From the NCBI GenBank assembly GCA_045106735.1, contig JBGCEZ010000017.1, forward strand, positions 1 through 64,000: a stretch of DNA of 64,000 bases. The letters run 5' to 3'. Origin of the DNA: JBGCEZ01 sp045106735 (GTDB lineage Bacteria > Planctomycetota > Phycisphaerae > Phycisphaerales > SM1A02). Positions 1-9,304 of this stretch are shown piece after piece (positions within the stretch are counted from its first letter, which is position 1; each line of letters opens with the position of its first letter). Position numbers and translations under genes: made by a program. Below the pieces are notes generated by a model. It did not search any database. It was not told the origin of the DNA and saw only the letters and a list, made by a program, of their open reading frames with translations.

Positions 1-99
1 ATCGCGATGTACGAGTGCCGCCGGGATGATCCAGAGGTCCGGGAGATCACGCGCAACAAGTTTCACGTGGAACTGGAGAACCGGGTTCCAGAGGAATGA
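1..99 (+). CDS. C-terminal end of an unidentified protein (cut by window start)
   Basis: Reading from base 1 in frame 1 gives 32 codons followed by TGA at 97-99. The peptide contains the stretch RRDDPEVREITRNKFHVELE, a charged, protein-like sequence with the codon use of the other genes here (G or C in most third positions). It looks like the natural C-terminus of a gene that begins left of the window. I do not recognise the family and too little is present to assign one. The alternative is that this is chance open sequence; the lack of stops over 33 codons alone is weak evidence in DNA this GC-rich. Confidence 0.45.
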   Translation: MAMYECRRDDPEVREITRNKFHVELENRVPEE

Positions 100-350
100 A
101 CGAATTCCACTCAACGCACATTCGACTCGATCGGCAAGGAAGCTCGGCGATCGCGTTGGGCCAGTTGACCCTCGGGTTTTCGACGCCATCGCGCATGTCT
201 GCGTGCGATCGCCAGTCACCGAAACGCGATCACGACCTTCATGTCCATCAATGCGACATCGCCTTGGACGCGGAAAATGGGCCGGATACGCTGGAAGCAG
301 TGAACTGTTCTGCGGCAGTACCTCGGGTGCCGCACGTGGAGTGTCGACCC

Positions 351-1826
351 ATGAATCGAATCACCGCCATCGCCCCGTTGACCGCCCGGGTGGCCGCTCG
401 GTTGACCGACCGTTTTGCCGCTCGGTCGACCGCACGGTTGGCCGCTCGGCTGACCGCCCGGTTGACCGCTCGGCTGACCGCACGGTCGACCGCCCGGTTG
501 ACCGCCACTTTGCTGGCCGCCGGATCTGTCGCCGGCGCGACATCGACGTCGGCGGCCGACGTCGCGGGGGAAGCCGCCGTTTCAACTGCGCTGGCCACCG
601 CGGCGTTCTCGGCTGGCACCGCGGATGACATCCAGCGCCCACTGCTGGTTGGCTTCGGCCCTGGCGCCCGGCCGTGGAACTTCGTGGGCGACGGAACGAT
701 TCCGCACATTGATTCGCTGCCGTTCAGCGGCTTTGTGTACAACCTGCCCGCCACGTGGCTGACGATGAACTCCGAGACCTACGGGGTGTTCACCGAAACG
801 CAGATCCGCGATCAGTTCGGCGGAATCGACCACGCGTTTGAGAACCTCACCGAGAACATGGTGGGCGTGGTGATTCGCCGGCGCGGAAACGGCTTGCCGG
901 AAGGCGACTTCTTCGACGACGAAGCCTGGGCGATCAACGTCGACCAGATGCGTCTGCTCGCCCGCGTGGCCAGCGAGCCGCAACACCAGTGCGTCGGCAT
1001 TGCGTTCGACAACGAGGAGTACTTCGAGGACGTCTGGAACCATCCGGATGACGTGGCCCATGCAGACTTGTACGGCCTGGCGCAGTATGAGGCGAAAGCC
1101 CGGGAGCGCGGCCGAGAGATGATGTTGGCAATCCTGGAAGAATGGCCGTCGGCCATCGTCATGCACTTGCACGGCCCGTACCTTTCGGCGCCGGAACCGC
1201 GACCGTTCGAAGTGTCGATGAACCAGGTCGGCGGGTCGCAGGAGTACGAGTTGCTCGCGCCGTTCTTCATGGGCATGGCCGAGGTTGCCGGCGACGGACA
1301 AGTCATTGACGGCGGCGAGGTCTACCAGTTGCGGGATCGGCGACAGTTCGGGATCAACCGCCACTGGCGCGAGAACGACATGGCCCAAAGTGTCGTGGTG
1401 CCGGATGAACTGCGAGACATCTGGAGCGATCGCGTGGACTTCACCCACGGCCTCTACAACCAGACTTGGCCCAATCCCGAAGATCTCATGACGCCGGCGA
1501 TCATGCGGAGCACATTGGCCCGGGCCCTGCGATCCGGCGATCGAATGGTCTGGCTCTTCATCGAGGCCACCGAGACGTGGCTGGAAGAGGGTGGATTCCC
1601 CGACGCATGGCGCGATGCGATCGAGGGTGGAGCGGCCGATGCGTCCCGACCAGCCTGCCCGGGCGACGCCAACGAGGATGGCATCGTTGGCACGCCCGAC
1701 CTGCTCAGCGTGCTGGCGGGATGGAACGGCAACGGGTTCGGACCGGCGGATCGCGATCTGGACGGCGATGTGGACGCGCTGGATCTGCTGGCCGTGCTGG
1801 GGTCGTGGGGTGCGTGTCCGGAGTGA
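351..1826 (+). CDS. Exported protein with Arg-rich repeat leader and dockerin-like tail
   Basis: 491 residues from ATG 351. The same frame is open back to an ATG at 96, but 351 is preferred because GGAG lies 8-9 nt upstream and the leader begins there. Residues about 9-52 are eleven tetrapeptides of the form (L/S)TAR. A hydrophobic, Ala-rich stretch follows (LLAAGSVAGATS), so the start resembles a signal peptide with an enormously extended positive N-region. The central 350 residues look like a compact enzyme or binding domain (for example VGIAFDNEEYFEDVW, with acidic residues at a strand end as in TIM-barrel glycosidases), but I cannot name the family. The C-terminal ~55 residues form two dockerin-like calcium loops (DANEDGIVGTPDLLSVL and DLDGDVDALDLLAVLGSWG), typical of exported Phycisphaerae proteins. 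Function unknown; a cell-surface or extracellular role is inferred. Confidence 0.75.
   Translation: MNRITAIAPLTARVAARLTDRFAARSTARLAARLTARLTARLTARSTARLTATLLAAGSVAGATSTSAADVAGEAAVSTALATAAFSAGTADDIQRPLLVGFGPGARPWNFVGDGTIPHIDSLPFSGFVYNLPATWLTMNSETYGVFTETQIRDQFGGIDHAFENLTENMVGVVIRRRGNGLPEGDFFDDEAWAINVDQMRLLARVASEPQHQCVGIAFDNEEYFEDVWNHPDDVAHADLYGLAQYEAKARERGREMMLAILEEWPSAIVMHLHGPYLSAPEPRPFEVSMNQVGGSQEYELLAPFFMGMAEVAGDGQVIDGGEVYQLRDRRQFGINRHWRENDMAQSVVVPDELRDIWSDRVDFTHGLYNQTWPNPEDLMTPAIMRSTLARALRSGDRMVWLFIEATETWLEEGGFPDAWRDAIEGGAADASRPACPGDANEDGIVGTPDLLSVLAGWNGNGFGPADRDLDGDVDALDLLAVLGSWGACPE
377..508 (+). repeat. 12-bp tandem repeat, 11 units, inside a leader peptide
   Basis: Eleven consecutive 12-bp units in perfect phase, consensus GTTGACCGCCCG with variants such as GCTGACCGCACG. 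Because 12 is divisible by three, each unit encodes one tetrapeptide (LTAR, VAAR, STAR). The array lies between the start codon and the hydrophobic core of the export signal of the 351-1826 gene. Confidence 0.9.
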
Positions 1827-1993
1827 GTGTCGGCAGGTGGATGGCGACGGTGAGCGGCCACGGCGGGTGGCCGAACTGAATGTGGCCAGGATGGATCGCC
1901 GCGACGATCGGCCGGACTGAGTGGCCGCGCCGAACCGCCGGCGGCGTCGGCCGTAAGTCGTGAGCGGCGCGAGAAGCACGCTACCCTCATTCC

Positions 1994-3436
1994 ATGCGCA
2001 TCCTGCAGGTCAATGACTTCCGGTCCGGCGGCGGGGCCGAGGTGGTCGTCGACGAGACGATCGCGTTGTTGCGCGAACGCGGGCACACGGTGGACCACTT
2101 CACCGGTGAAGACGCGGGTGGAACGCCGGGGCCACTTGGCTACATCCACAACCGCCGGGCGGTTCGGCGGTTGGCCGACCGCATCCGAGCCACGAACCCA
2201 GACGTTGTGCACTTCCACAATGTCTACCACGCCCTCTCGCCGGCGGTTCTGGACGCGGCCGATGGCCGGCCAACGGTCCTGACCGCCCACGACTTCCACC
2301 TCGGGTGTCCGAACGCCGGCGCCGCGTGGTTCACCCGGGACGGCAGCCGCCATGCCGCGGATCCCGAGCGGTTGGCTGCGCTTGGGTATCTGTTCAGTCG
2401 CCGATGGGACCACCGATCGGCAGCCCACGGCGGGCTGAAACTCCTTCAACACCTCTGGAATCACCGCTTCCGCGGTCGGCGCCTGCAACTCGGCGCGGTG
2501 GTCTGTCCCGGGGCCGGGGCGGCGGCGTGGCTCGAACGGGCGGGCGCGGCCGAGCACGTGCGCGTGCTGCCGAATCCGTTCGACGCCGGCGCCGCACGTC
2601 GCATCGCTCACGCCACCCGCGCCGCTGATCCCATCGAATGGCCGGCGGTGCCGGGCCCGCGACTTGCCTTCGTCGGCCGCATCGCTCCCGAAAAGGGGCT
2701 GGCCGAAGTGCTGGAAGTATGGCCCGAACCGAATGCCGGCGGGCACCGATCCACCGTGGAACCCGGGACCGGTGGCGGGACCGGTTCCGCCGGCGCGAAC
2801 AACGCTCCTTCGGCCTGTCTGCTCGTTGCCGGCGACGGCCCAGATCTTGAACGATGCCAACAGATCACGACGGCCCGCGGACTGCAACGGACCGTGCACT
2901 TCCTCGGCCGACAACCGCGCGAACGAATCCTCGGACTCATCGAGTCGGCCGACGCACTGTTGATGCCCTCGCGCTGGCCGGAGGTCGCCCCGATCGTGCT
3001 GGTGGAGGCGATCGCGCTCGGCACGCCGATCGTGGGCTCGGACTTCGGCGCGATGCGCGAGGTCATCGACGAAACGAACGCGGGTTGGTTCGTCGACCCG
3101 TTCGATTCGCCTGGCCTGGCCGACCAGCTCGCCGCGGCGCTGCATGCAATGGGAAAACACGCGCCGGCGGACGGCGATGCTGACGCGGGCGTGGGCGTGG
3201 GCGTGGGCGTGGATGTGAACGCAGATGTGGGCGAGAACACGCGCGCGAACACACATCCAGGCGACGTCGAAGCGATCGAACAGTTCCTCGAAGCCCGCAC
3301 GCCAGCGGTGTACGCCGCGGGGTTGGAGTCGGTCTACGCGGCAGTGGGAGCCGGCGAGGATGACGGTGACGGCGGCAGCACGAGCACACCCACCAACGCC
3401 CGAGCCCGCGTGGACCTCAGTCCCACTGCACGTTGA
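1994..3436 (+). CDS. Glycosyltransferase, family 4-like
   Basis: 480 residues, a cytosolic GT-B fold glycosyltransferase that probably adds a sugar from a nucleotide-sugar donor to a growing polysaccharide. Visible features: an N-terminal Rossmann strand with the acceptor-side glycine loop (MRILQVNDFRSGGGAEVVVD), the domain-2 motif FVGRIAPEKGL, the VAGDGPDL strand, and the E-x7-E donor region (PSRWPEVAPIVLVEAIALG, with the two glutamates seven residues apart). Near residues 395-425 there is a low-complexity insert of repeated Gly-Val dipeptides from a GTGGGC hexamer array at 3185-3214, and a second short Gly/Thr insert near residue 260. The 3' end overlaps the convergent amidotransferase gene by 20 bp. 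It belongs to a locus with two further glycosyltransferases, which suggests exopolysaccharide or glycoconjugate synthesis. Sugar and acceptor are unknown. Confidence 0.88.
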   Translation: MRILQVNDFRSGGGAEVVVDETIALLRERGHTVDHFTGEDAGGTPGPLGYIHNRRAVRRLADRIRATNPDVVHFHNVYHALSPAVLDAADGRPTVLTAHDFHLGCPNAGAAWFTRDGSRHAADPERLAALGYLFSRRWDHRSAAHGGLKLLQHLWNHRFRGRRLQLGAVVCPGAGAAAWLERAGAAEHVRVLPNPFDAGAARRIAHATRAADPIEWPAVPGPRLAFVGRIAPEKGLAEVLEVWPEPNAGGHRSTVEPGTGGGTGSAGANNAPSACLLVAGDGPDLERCQQITTARGLQRTVHFLGRQPRERILGLIESADALLMPSRWPEVAPIVLVEAIALGTPIVGSDFGAMREVIDETNAGWFVDPFDSPGLADQLAAALHAMGKHAPADGDADAGVGVGVGVDVNADVGENTRANTHPGDVEAIEQFLEARTPAVYAAGLESVYAAVGAGEDDGDGGSTSTPTNARARVDLSPTAR

Positions 3437-6110
3437 ACCGCTCGATCCATCGGAAGAACGAAATCACGCGCCAGGCCTGGCGACGCTCGCGGTCCGAAGC
3501 ATCACGCGGCGAACGAACCACCTCGCGGATGTGGTCCAAGACGCCGTCCTTGAACAACGTGCCGGCACGCCGGTCCCCTTCGTCGATCCACGCGAGCACC
3601 ACCGGTCGCTTGGTCGCGTCGAGCCACTCGACGAGGTTCGTTTCGAAGGGTGGCCGATGTTCGTGACGCAGCGAGAGTGTCGGCAAGCGGCCGACCATTC
3701 CCTGACGGAGGGCGAGCTTCGATCGGCCGTCGGCAATCTTCCGCTCATCCGGCAAGGCCAAAGCGAGCGAGACGAACCCGGGGCAGAGATACGGCAGGTC
3801 CACGTGGATGCCGTGCGCGGCGGCCGCTCGGTCGATCGCGTGGAGTTGTTGTGGCAACGTCGCTCGGCGTAGCAGTTCGACGGAGCAGGATCGCAGTCCG
3901 CGGCGCAGTCCGGGCATTCGCCCGAACGGGTTCTCGTTGGATGCCCCGGGCGCCCGACGAGCGACCGGATCCGACGCGCGGGACCCGCGAGACAACTCGA
4001 CCATCGGCCCGCCCGGACCTTCTTCGAGGATCGCGCCCGGGCCAGGAAGCGAACGCTCAACCGCACGCCGGAGCTGCTTGCTCACCGGAATGGTCCGCCC
4101 GGGTCGCACCGAAGCGACGCCGACAAGCAGATCGGTGAGTGAGCCTCGGCGCAGCAAGCCCGCCCGGACGGATCGGTGGGCCCAGGGGCTCCCGCCGAGC
4201 GTCTCGTCGGCTCCGGTGCCGTCAAACAGAACCGTATTGCCGGCCGCGGCAGCCGAGCGGGCGATCACGTTGCGGGCCAGAAAAGCGGGCGTGGCCGGGG
4301 GCTCATCGTGGCGCCAGATCGACTCGTCGAACTCAGTCGTCCACTCGACGTCGCGGGCGCTGCAGCGCTCCTGGACCAGCCCGGCCGCCCCCGCACTCGC
4401 CTTGGCCGACCCAAAGTCGACGTCTCGCCGGCTGCCAGAAGTCCAGGTCCAACCCGTGGCCACCGGGCCGGACAGCGGCGGCTCGGCCACAGCGGCGACG
4501 TCGCTGGCCGCGGCGGCATCCGCTGAGGCTTCGATTGATCCGCGGCCGTTGGAGGGCTGCCCATTGGGATTCAGCGGTTCGGCGATCGCGGAATCGTCAT
4601 CCGTTGCAGTTGCTTCACCGGATCGCATGCGCCGAACCGCAGCCATGAGCAGGACGGCAATGGACCCCGAGTCAATGCCACCGGAAAGCCAGAGCCCTGG
4701 CAAGCACGGATCGGTCGTCGCGTCCGTCGCGGCGAAGTCGCGCGAGGTCTCGATGGACGGCGCGTGGTTGGAATCAGCCGCATTCTTCGAAGCAGCAGGC
4801 GCACCGGAGGCACCGGACAAAGCCGATCCGCCAGGGGCGTTCGAGGCTGGCCCGCGTCCGTCGCGGGCGGCCGGGCTGCCACCACCTTGGCCGGACGTTC
4901 CGGGCGCCTCGCCGCCGACTCGACCGTTCGTGGCCGCGACCAGTCGCCGCATGACCGACGTTGCCAACGCCCGGCGCGTCAGAGTCGCCACACTCTTGCC
5001 CGGGAGCAGCCGGGACTCGTCAGCAATCTTCGACGGATCGAACCAACGGTCCCGAATCGCCGCCGTCGTGGCGCCGCGACCGCGCCGGCCAAGACGCCCG
5101 ACCCGGCGCGTTCCACCCGCGACCCGCGCGACATCGTCGGTCCACTTCTGCTCCGCCGCCGCGTCGAGCGGTGTGGCGGCCGTCCGGGTGGACGACCCGC
5201 CGCCGACTGCCTCAACCGGTTGCCCGTTTTTCGCCGCAGCGGCCGCGCCAGCGTCAGCGACGGCGGCGTCTATCGCGTCGCGGCCGCTCGGATCGAACTC
5301 CAAACGCGGGGACTGAACGCAGCCGGGAAGCGGCAATGTCAGCACCACGCCTGGCTCGATACGCCCCACACCCTCAAACATCGTCTCGTCGGTGTGATCA
5401 AGGACGCCATACCGGAGGAAGTCCCACGCCCGCGGGCCGTTGAGGCGGGCCTGCCAGCTCGGGAGCGCGGTGAACGCCTTGATCTCGCTGGCCAGAGCGA
5501 TCCCGCCCCATGGGGCCGCCCACCAATAAAGCGGCCGCACCCCCCACCGATCTCGGCCGCACATGAAGACGCGCCGGCGGAAGTCAATTGCGGTGAAGGC
5601 GAAGTCGCCGTCAACTCGGCTGAGTCCCTCGGGCCCTTCGGTCAGGAGCCGGGCGAGCACGATCTGGGCAGCGCGTTCGACGCTCCGATTGGGGCCGTCT
5701 CCGGCCGCCGCCGCAGGATCGCCATCCGGCGTCCAGCCGAAGCCAGCGAGCACATCCGCGTGCTGCCCCGGATCCCGCACCACCCCGTCGAACGCGATGA
5801 GCCCGCGACCGCAGGGCGTGGCAATGATGCTCTGCCCGCCGCGAGCTCGCGGCTCGGAGCGTCCGGACGCTTCGCCGGCGTGCCCATGACGGCCAAGATG
5901 GATCGCGATGGTCGCGTTCGGGCCGTCGGCAGCGACATCGCCACCACCGCCACCGCCACCGTCGGCCGCGGTCACGCGATCCGCTCCGCGCACGAGCGCC
6001 GTCTCGCGCCAGCACGAACCACGTTCGCGCTGCGCGTCCCCCATCAGCTCGACGAGCGAGCCGAGGTCACGCCGGTCTCCCGGCGCGACGATCGCAGTAA
6101 TCCCACACAC
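3417..6110 (-). CDS. Asparagine-synthase-like amidotransferase (enlarged)
   Basis: 897 residues from a GTG start at 6110, chosen because codon 2 is the Cys that must follow the processed Met in class II glutamine amidotransferases (CGITAIVAP). The N-terminal glutaminase domain shows GRDRWGVRPLYWW and ASEIKAF. The C-terminal ATP-pyrophosphatase domain shows the PP-loop LSGGIDSGSIAV near residue 475 and DGTGADETLGG. Ordinary members are about 600-650 residues; the excess here is several Ala/Gly/Ser/Asp-rich inserts, chiefly between the two domains and around the PP-loop. The upstream reading frame stays open for another 1.5 kb but is not coding. Such enzymes in polysaccharide loci are usually thought to amidate a sugar acid or an amino-acid substituent rather than make asparagine; that is inference here. 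Converges with the 1994-3436 gene. Confidence 0.85.
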   Translation of the reverse strand: MCGITAIVAPGDRRDLGSLVELMGDAQRERGSCWRETALVRGADRVTAADGGGGGGGDVAADGPNATIAIHLGRHGHAGEASGRSEPRARGGQSIIATPCGRGLIAFDGVVRDPGQHADVLAGFGWTPDGDPAAAAGDGPNRSVERAAQIVLARLLTEGPEGLSRVDGDFAFTAIDFRRRVFMCGRDRWGVRPLYWWAAPWGGIALASEIKAFTALPSWQARLNGPRAWDFLRYGVLDHTDETMFEGVGRIEPGVVLTLPLPGCVQSPRLEFDPSGRDAIDAAVADAGAAAAAKNGQPVEAVGGGSSTRTAATPLDAAAEQKWTDDVARVAGGTRRVGRLGRRGRGATTAAIRDRWFDPSKIADESRLLPGKSVATLTRRALATSVMRRLVAATNGRVGGEAPGTSGQGGGSPAARDGRGPASNAPGGSALSGASGAPAASKNAADSNHAPSIETSRDFAATDATTDPCLPGLWLSGGIDSGSIAVLLMAAVRRMRSGEATATDDDSAIAEPLNPNGQPSNGRGSIEASADAAAASDVAAVAEPPLSGPVATGWTWTSGSRRDVDFGSAKASAGAAGLVQERCSARDVEWTTEFDESIWRHDEPPATPAFLARNVIARSAAAAGNTVLFDGTGADETLGGSPWAHRSVRAGLLRRGSLTDLLVGVASVRPGRTIPVSKQLRRAVERSLPGPGAILEEGPGGPMVELSRGSRASDPVARRAPGASNENPFGRMPGLRRGLRSCSVELLRRATLPQQLHAIDRAAAAHGIHVDLPYLCPGFVSLALALPDERKIADGRSKLALRQGMVGRLPTLSLRHEHRPPFETNLVEWLDATKRPVVLAWIDEGDRRAGTLFKDGVLDHIREVVRSPRDASDRERRQAWRVISFFRWIERFNVQWD

Positions 6111-6404
6111 GCGATCATGGTATCGGTCCGCGCGGACGGACAGGCTGACAATTGCCGAAAAGCCACAACGGCATACCGCGCAACCATCTGATAATACTGG
6201 ACTAATGGCGACAACGGACCAGATGGAGACGATGCCGCCGCGTTTCTGCCACCCGGCCGCACATTCGCGGTCCGTCTGGCGGATCACACCGCCGGCCGTC
6301 CAAGGCCCGGCGGACTGGCCGGCGCTGGTACCCTCGGGCGTGATGGTGCCCTCGGCGCCGCCGGACGCCGAGGCGTCGGCCGCGAGGCCGCCACTGCCAC
6401 GCTC
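6111..6404. other. Divergent intergenic region with AT-richer pocket
   Basis: 294 bp between two divergently transcribed polysaccharide genes. Most is GC-rich, but 6150-6205 is noticeably AT-richer and contains GATAAT at 6190-6195 on the plus strand and its overlapping complement TATTAT on the minus strand. No convincing -35 element sits at the right distance for either, so a promoter is suspected but not assigned. Confidence 0.35.
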
Positions 6405-6419
6405 ATGGATGAGTGCTCG

Positions 6420-8063
6420 ATGCGGATGCTCCTGATCGCCACCTTCTATCCGCCGCAACATGCGGTGGCCTCGCTGCGGACCCACGCGTTCGCCACTGCG
6501 TGGGCGGCTGCCGGTCACGACGTGACCGTTCTCACCACGACCAAACGATCCGATCAGGCCGGAATGCCGCGGGAGAGCCCGGGCGTTCGCGTGGTCGAGG
6601 TGCCGTATCGCGGCCCCTGGCCGCTGGAGCTCTGGCGCCGGCGGCGAGCCCGCCACCGCACGCCGGACCAGGGCTTCGGCCCGAACCCCGGTCCGAACGT
6701 GGGTCGGAACGCGGGTCCGAACGCGGGCCCGAACGCGGGCCCGAACGTGGACCAGAACGTGGTCCAGAATCTGGGCAACAACCCGGGCCAGATCGAAGAT
6801 GACGCTGCGAATCGGCCGACCCCTTCCGCCGCCCACCGGCTCCCTACCCACGATCGGACGGCCTCCGACCGGATCCGGGGCCGTCTCGGCATCTACGCCG
6901 GCCGCCGCATGCCTGACCTGACCGACCGCTGGGTCGCCCCGGCGATCGCCGCCGCGCAGGCCGAAGCGCCATTCGATGTCGCGGTGAGTTCGTCCGGCCC
7001 GTACACGACCCACCTCGTGGCCAGGGCGCTCCGCCGCGACGGCCACGCGCGCCGCTGGGTGGCCGACTTCCGCGACCTTTGGGTGGACAATCACCTTGGC
7101 GGCGGCGTCTGGCCGTTCACGATCCGCGAGCGCGCCCTGCAACGAGCCTGTTTGGCGTCGGCCGACATGCTCACCACGGTGACCGATCACCTTGCCGATC
7201 GGCTGCGACAAAGCCCCGGTACCGGCAACACGCCCATCTCCGTCGTGCCAAACGGCTTTGATCCCGACGACGTGGCCGCGGCCCGCGCCCAGGTGGCCGG
7301 CGACTCGGACGCCTTCTGGGCCGGGCTTGGTATCCCGCACCGCGGCCGCACATTGGTCTACACCGGCAGTGTGCACCCCCACGGACAGAGCGGCGCGGCG
7401 TTGTTCGGCGCCATGGCGGCACGAAAGGCAGCCGCCGCGTCGCGAGTGGCGACCAGCACGGAAACCGGCACCCCAGCCGGCAATCACAGCCAATCGGCCG
7501 CACAAGATCATCCCATCCGCGTGGTTGTCGCCGGCACCGGCGCCGAACTCTGGCAGCGCTGGGCCGACGACGCCGGCATGCCGGACGCACTTGTGCACCT
7601 GGGCCGCTGCCCGCGCACCACCGCGCTCGCCATGCAGCACGCCGCCGATGGCCTGATCTCACTGGCCTGGAGCGGGCCACGCACCGGCGGCGTCTCCGGC
7701 AAGGTGTTCGAGTACCTCTCGGCGTCGGCCCCCATCCTCGTCATCGGCGGACGCCCGACCGACCCGCTGCCCACGCTGGTGGAAGCCTGCGGCCGCGGCC
7801 GCCATCTCGGCGGCGACGTGGACACGATCGCGATGGCCCTCGGTGAACTGGATGGCGTTCGCCCGAGCTCGCCGGATCGCCCCCGCATCGCCCGATTCAG
7901 CCGGCCCGTCCAAGCCGCAGAGTTCGCCCGCGGCGTCGAAACATTGCTCGCCGGACCGGACTCGGACCGACACGAGACCTCCGCCCGGCGGCCGGCCATG
8001 AAACGAACCCCCGCCCGTGGCGACCTCCAAACCGCATCGACCCTGCCGGAGGATCGTGGATGA
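6420..8063 (+). CDS. Glycosyltransferase, family 4-like, with GPNx repeat insert
   Basis: 547 residues from ATG 6420; an in-frame ATG at 6405 is an alternative, but 6420 places the first beta-strand (MRMLLIATFYPPQ) at the N-terminus as in homologues. Two Rossmann-like halves are visible, with SSGPYTTHLVARAL and WVADFRDLWVDN in the acceptor half, and TLVYTGSVHP, VVVAGTGAELWQRW and KVFEYLSASAPILVIGG in the donor half. Residues about 87-122 are a hydrophilic insert of GPNx/xQNx tetrapeptides encoded by a 12-bp repeat, so this protein is longer than usual. The stop overlaps the start of the next gene by 4 bp (ATGA), implying translational coupling in one operon with the transglutaminase-like gene. 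Donor and acceptor are unknown. Confidence 0.85.
   Translation: MRMLLIATFYPPQHAVASLRTHAFATAWAAAGHDVTVLTTTKRSDQAGMPRESPGVRVVEVPYRGPWPLELWRRRRARHRTPDQGFGPNPGPNVGRNAGPNAGPNAGPNVDQNVVQNLGNNPGQIEDDAANRPTPSAAHRLPTHDRTASDRIRGRLGIYAGRRMPDLTDRWVAPAIAAAQAEAPFDVAVSSSGPYTTHLVARALRRDGHARRWVADFRDLWVDNHLGGGVWPFTIRERALQRACLASADMLTTVTDHLADRLRQSPGTGNTPISVVPNGFDPDDVAAARAQVAGDSDAFWAGLGIPHRGRTLVYTGSVHPHGQSGAALFGAMAARKAAAASRVATSTETGTPAGNHSQSAAQDHPIRVVVAGTGAELWQRWADDAGMPDALVHLGRCPRTTALAMQHAADGLISLAWSGPRTGGVSGKVFEYLSASAPILVIGGRPTDPLPTLVEACGRGRHLGGDVDTIAMALGELDGVRPSSPDRPRIARFSRPVQAAEFARGVETLLAGPDSDRHETSARRPAMKRTPARGDLQTASTLPEDRG
6678..6785 (+). repeat. 12-bp tandem repeat, 9 units, inside a glycosyltransferase
   Basis: Nine in-phase 12-bp units of the form GGYCCGAACGYG, decaying toward the 3' end (GACCAGAACGTG, GTCCAGAATCTG). 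Each encodes one tetrapeptide (GPNP, GPNV, GRNA, GPNA, DQNV, VQNL). The array is inserted between conserved segments of the acceptor-binding domain. Confidence 0.88.
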
Positions 8064-9304
8064 ACCGCATCATGATTCCTGTCGCCGGCCTGGCCGCGGT
8101 GGCCCTCGTCGCCGGGGGCATTCGCGCCGTTGACGACCGCGGCCCCGACCGAACGCAGACGGCCATCGGCCAGGATCCCGATCGCGAGCGGCGATCGCGC
8201 GACTGGGGCGAAGCTGCACTGCGCGACATCGAATCCGCCGTCGCGTCCGTCGCCAGCTCCGATGCGCCACTGCGCGAGCGAATCATCGCCGCGAATCTCG
8301 TCGTTTCGCGCATGCGCAATGGCCCGCCGGCCGGAACCAACGCGAATTGGCCGGACTACCTGGCCCTCGGACTGGCCAACGGTTCCTGCGGGCGCCGGGC
8401 CGAGCTCCTTGCGACCCTGATCGAACGCATGGCCCCGGGAACGCCCACGCGGCACGCCGGGATGGCGTCGGTTCCCCAACAAGTGGGCCACACCACGCTG
8501 GAAGTGCAGCTCGTGCCGGGAACGTGGTCGTGGTTTGACCCGTCACCCGGGTTGTTCTTCACCGAGGACGGCACCCTCGAAGGACGCATCCTGAGCCAAC
8601 AGGAAGTCTTTGCCGACCCGTCGATCGTCGATCGCATCGGGCCGTTTGCCCCGATCGACGACCGGCAGGATGTCGCGCCGCGCGCGGTCGCTTTCGCGGG
8701 CACACTCACCTCGCTCATCCAGCGCGAACCAGGCTTCACGCGTTCGAACTTCCCGCTGCGAGAGATGTTGGAAACCGCCTCGAGCTGGGGAACGGAAGAT
8801 CCGCTCGATCCCCGGCCGGGCCGCATGCACCTCCACGCGATCGAGCGACCGGAGCTGATCGCCGCCACGCTCGACGAAGAAGGCAGAATCGTCCGCGCTG
8901 CGGTTCGGTCCACCGACGGACGACGGCTGGCCTGGCACGGCCGGGCCGGCGTGAGCAGTCGCGGCATCAATGTCGTTCCGGTGGTGGAAATCGACGGGTT
9001 GACGCCGGGGCGGACGTACGAGTTCGCCGTCCGCTGGGTGGAACGTGATCCCGACGTCCTGTTGAGCCCGCTGGTGGCCACCGGCGGCCGGATCGCCCAA
9101 TGGCAGCGCACCCGCGAGCCAGGCCCCGATCGTGAGGACATCTTTGAGATCGCGGCCACGAATGTTGCCGACGCCGACGCGTGCGTCGTGGTGCTCTTGC
9201 ATGCCGCCGACGAGTACAACGAACGGGCAGAGATCCTGTCGTATCGCGTGTCGGAATCCACCGCGTCGTTCGTGTCGGCCCCAACCGCTGGGCCGACTCC
9301 CTGA
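8060..9304 (+). CDS. Exported transglutaminase-like protein
   Basis: 414 residues. An N-terminal hydrophobic segment (IPVAGLAAVALVAGG, residues 6-20) acts as a signal peptide or anchor. The next ~150 residues carry the order and spacing of a transglutaminase/papain-like catalytic triad: Cys110 at a helix start (NGSCGRRAELLATL), His144 (QVGHTTLEVQL) and Asp160 (WSWFDPSPG). The remaining ~240 residues look like beta-sandwich material with no motif I recognise. ATG overlaps the stop of the preceding glycosyltransferase by 4 bp. Transglutaminase-like proteins are frequent partners of exopolysaccharide loci, where they may cleave or cross-link peptides or amidated sugars; the substrate here is unknown. 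A 13-bp repeat array starts on the stop codon. Confidence 0.75.
   Translation: MNRIMIPVAGLAAVALVAGGIRAVDDRGPDRTQTAIGQDPDRERRSRDWGEAALRDIESAVASVASSDAPLRERIIAANLVVSRMRNGPPAGTNANWPDYLALGLANGSCGRRAELLATLIERMAPGTPTRHAGMASVPQQVGHTTLEVQLVPGTWSWFDPSPGLFFTEDGTLEGRILSQQEVFADPSIVDRIGPFAPIDDRQDVAPRAVAFAGTLTSLIQREPGFTRSNFPLREMLETASSWGTEDPLDPRPGRMHLHAIERPELIAATLDEEGRIVRAAVRSTDGRRLAWHGRAGVSSRGINVVPVVEIDGLTPGRTYEFAVRWVERDPDVLLSPLVATGGRIAQWQRTREPGPDREDIFEIAATNVADADACVVVLLHAADEYNERAEILSYRVSESTASFVSAPTAGPTP

Noticed and set aside
96..350. Upstream extension of the first exported protein from ATG 96
   Set aside because: No ribosome site, no signal-like start, and it overlaps the end of the partial gene at 1-99.
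6111..7640. Upstream extension of the asparagine-synthase-like gene
   Set aside because: Class II glutaminase needs Cys at position 2, which fixes GTG 6110; the extension is antisense to a glycosyltransferase.
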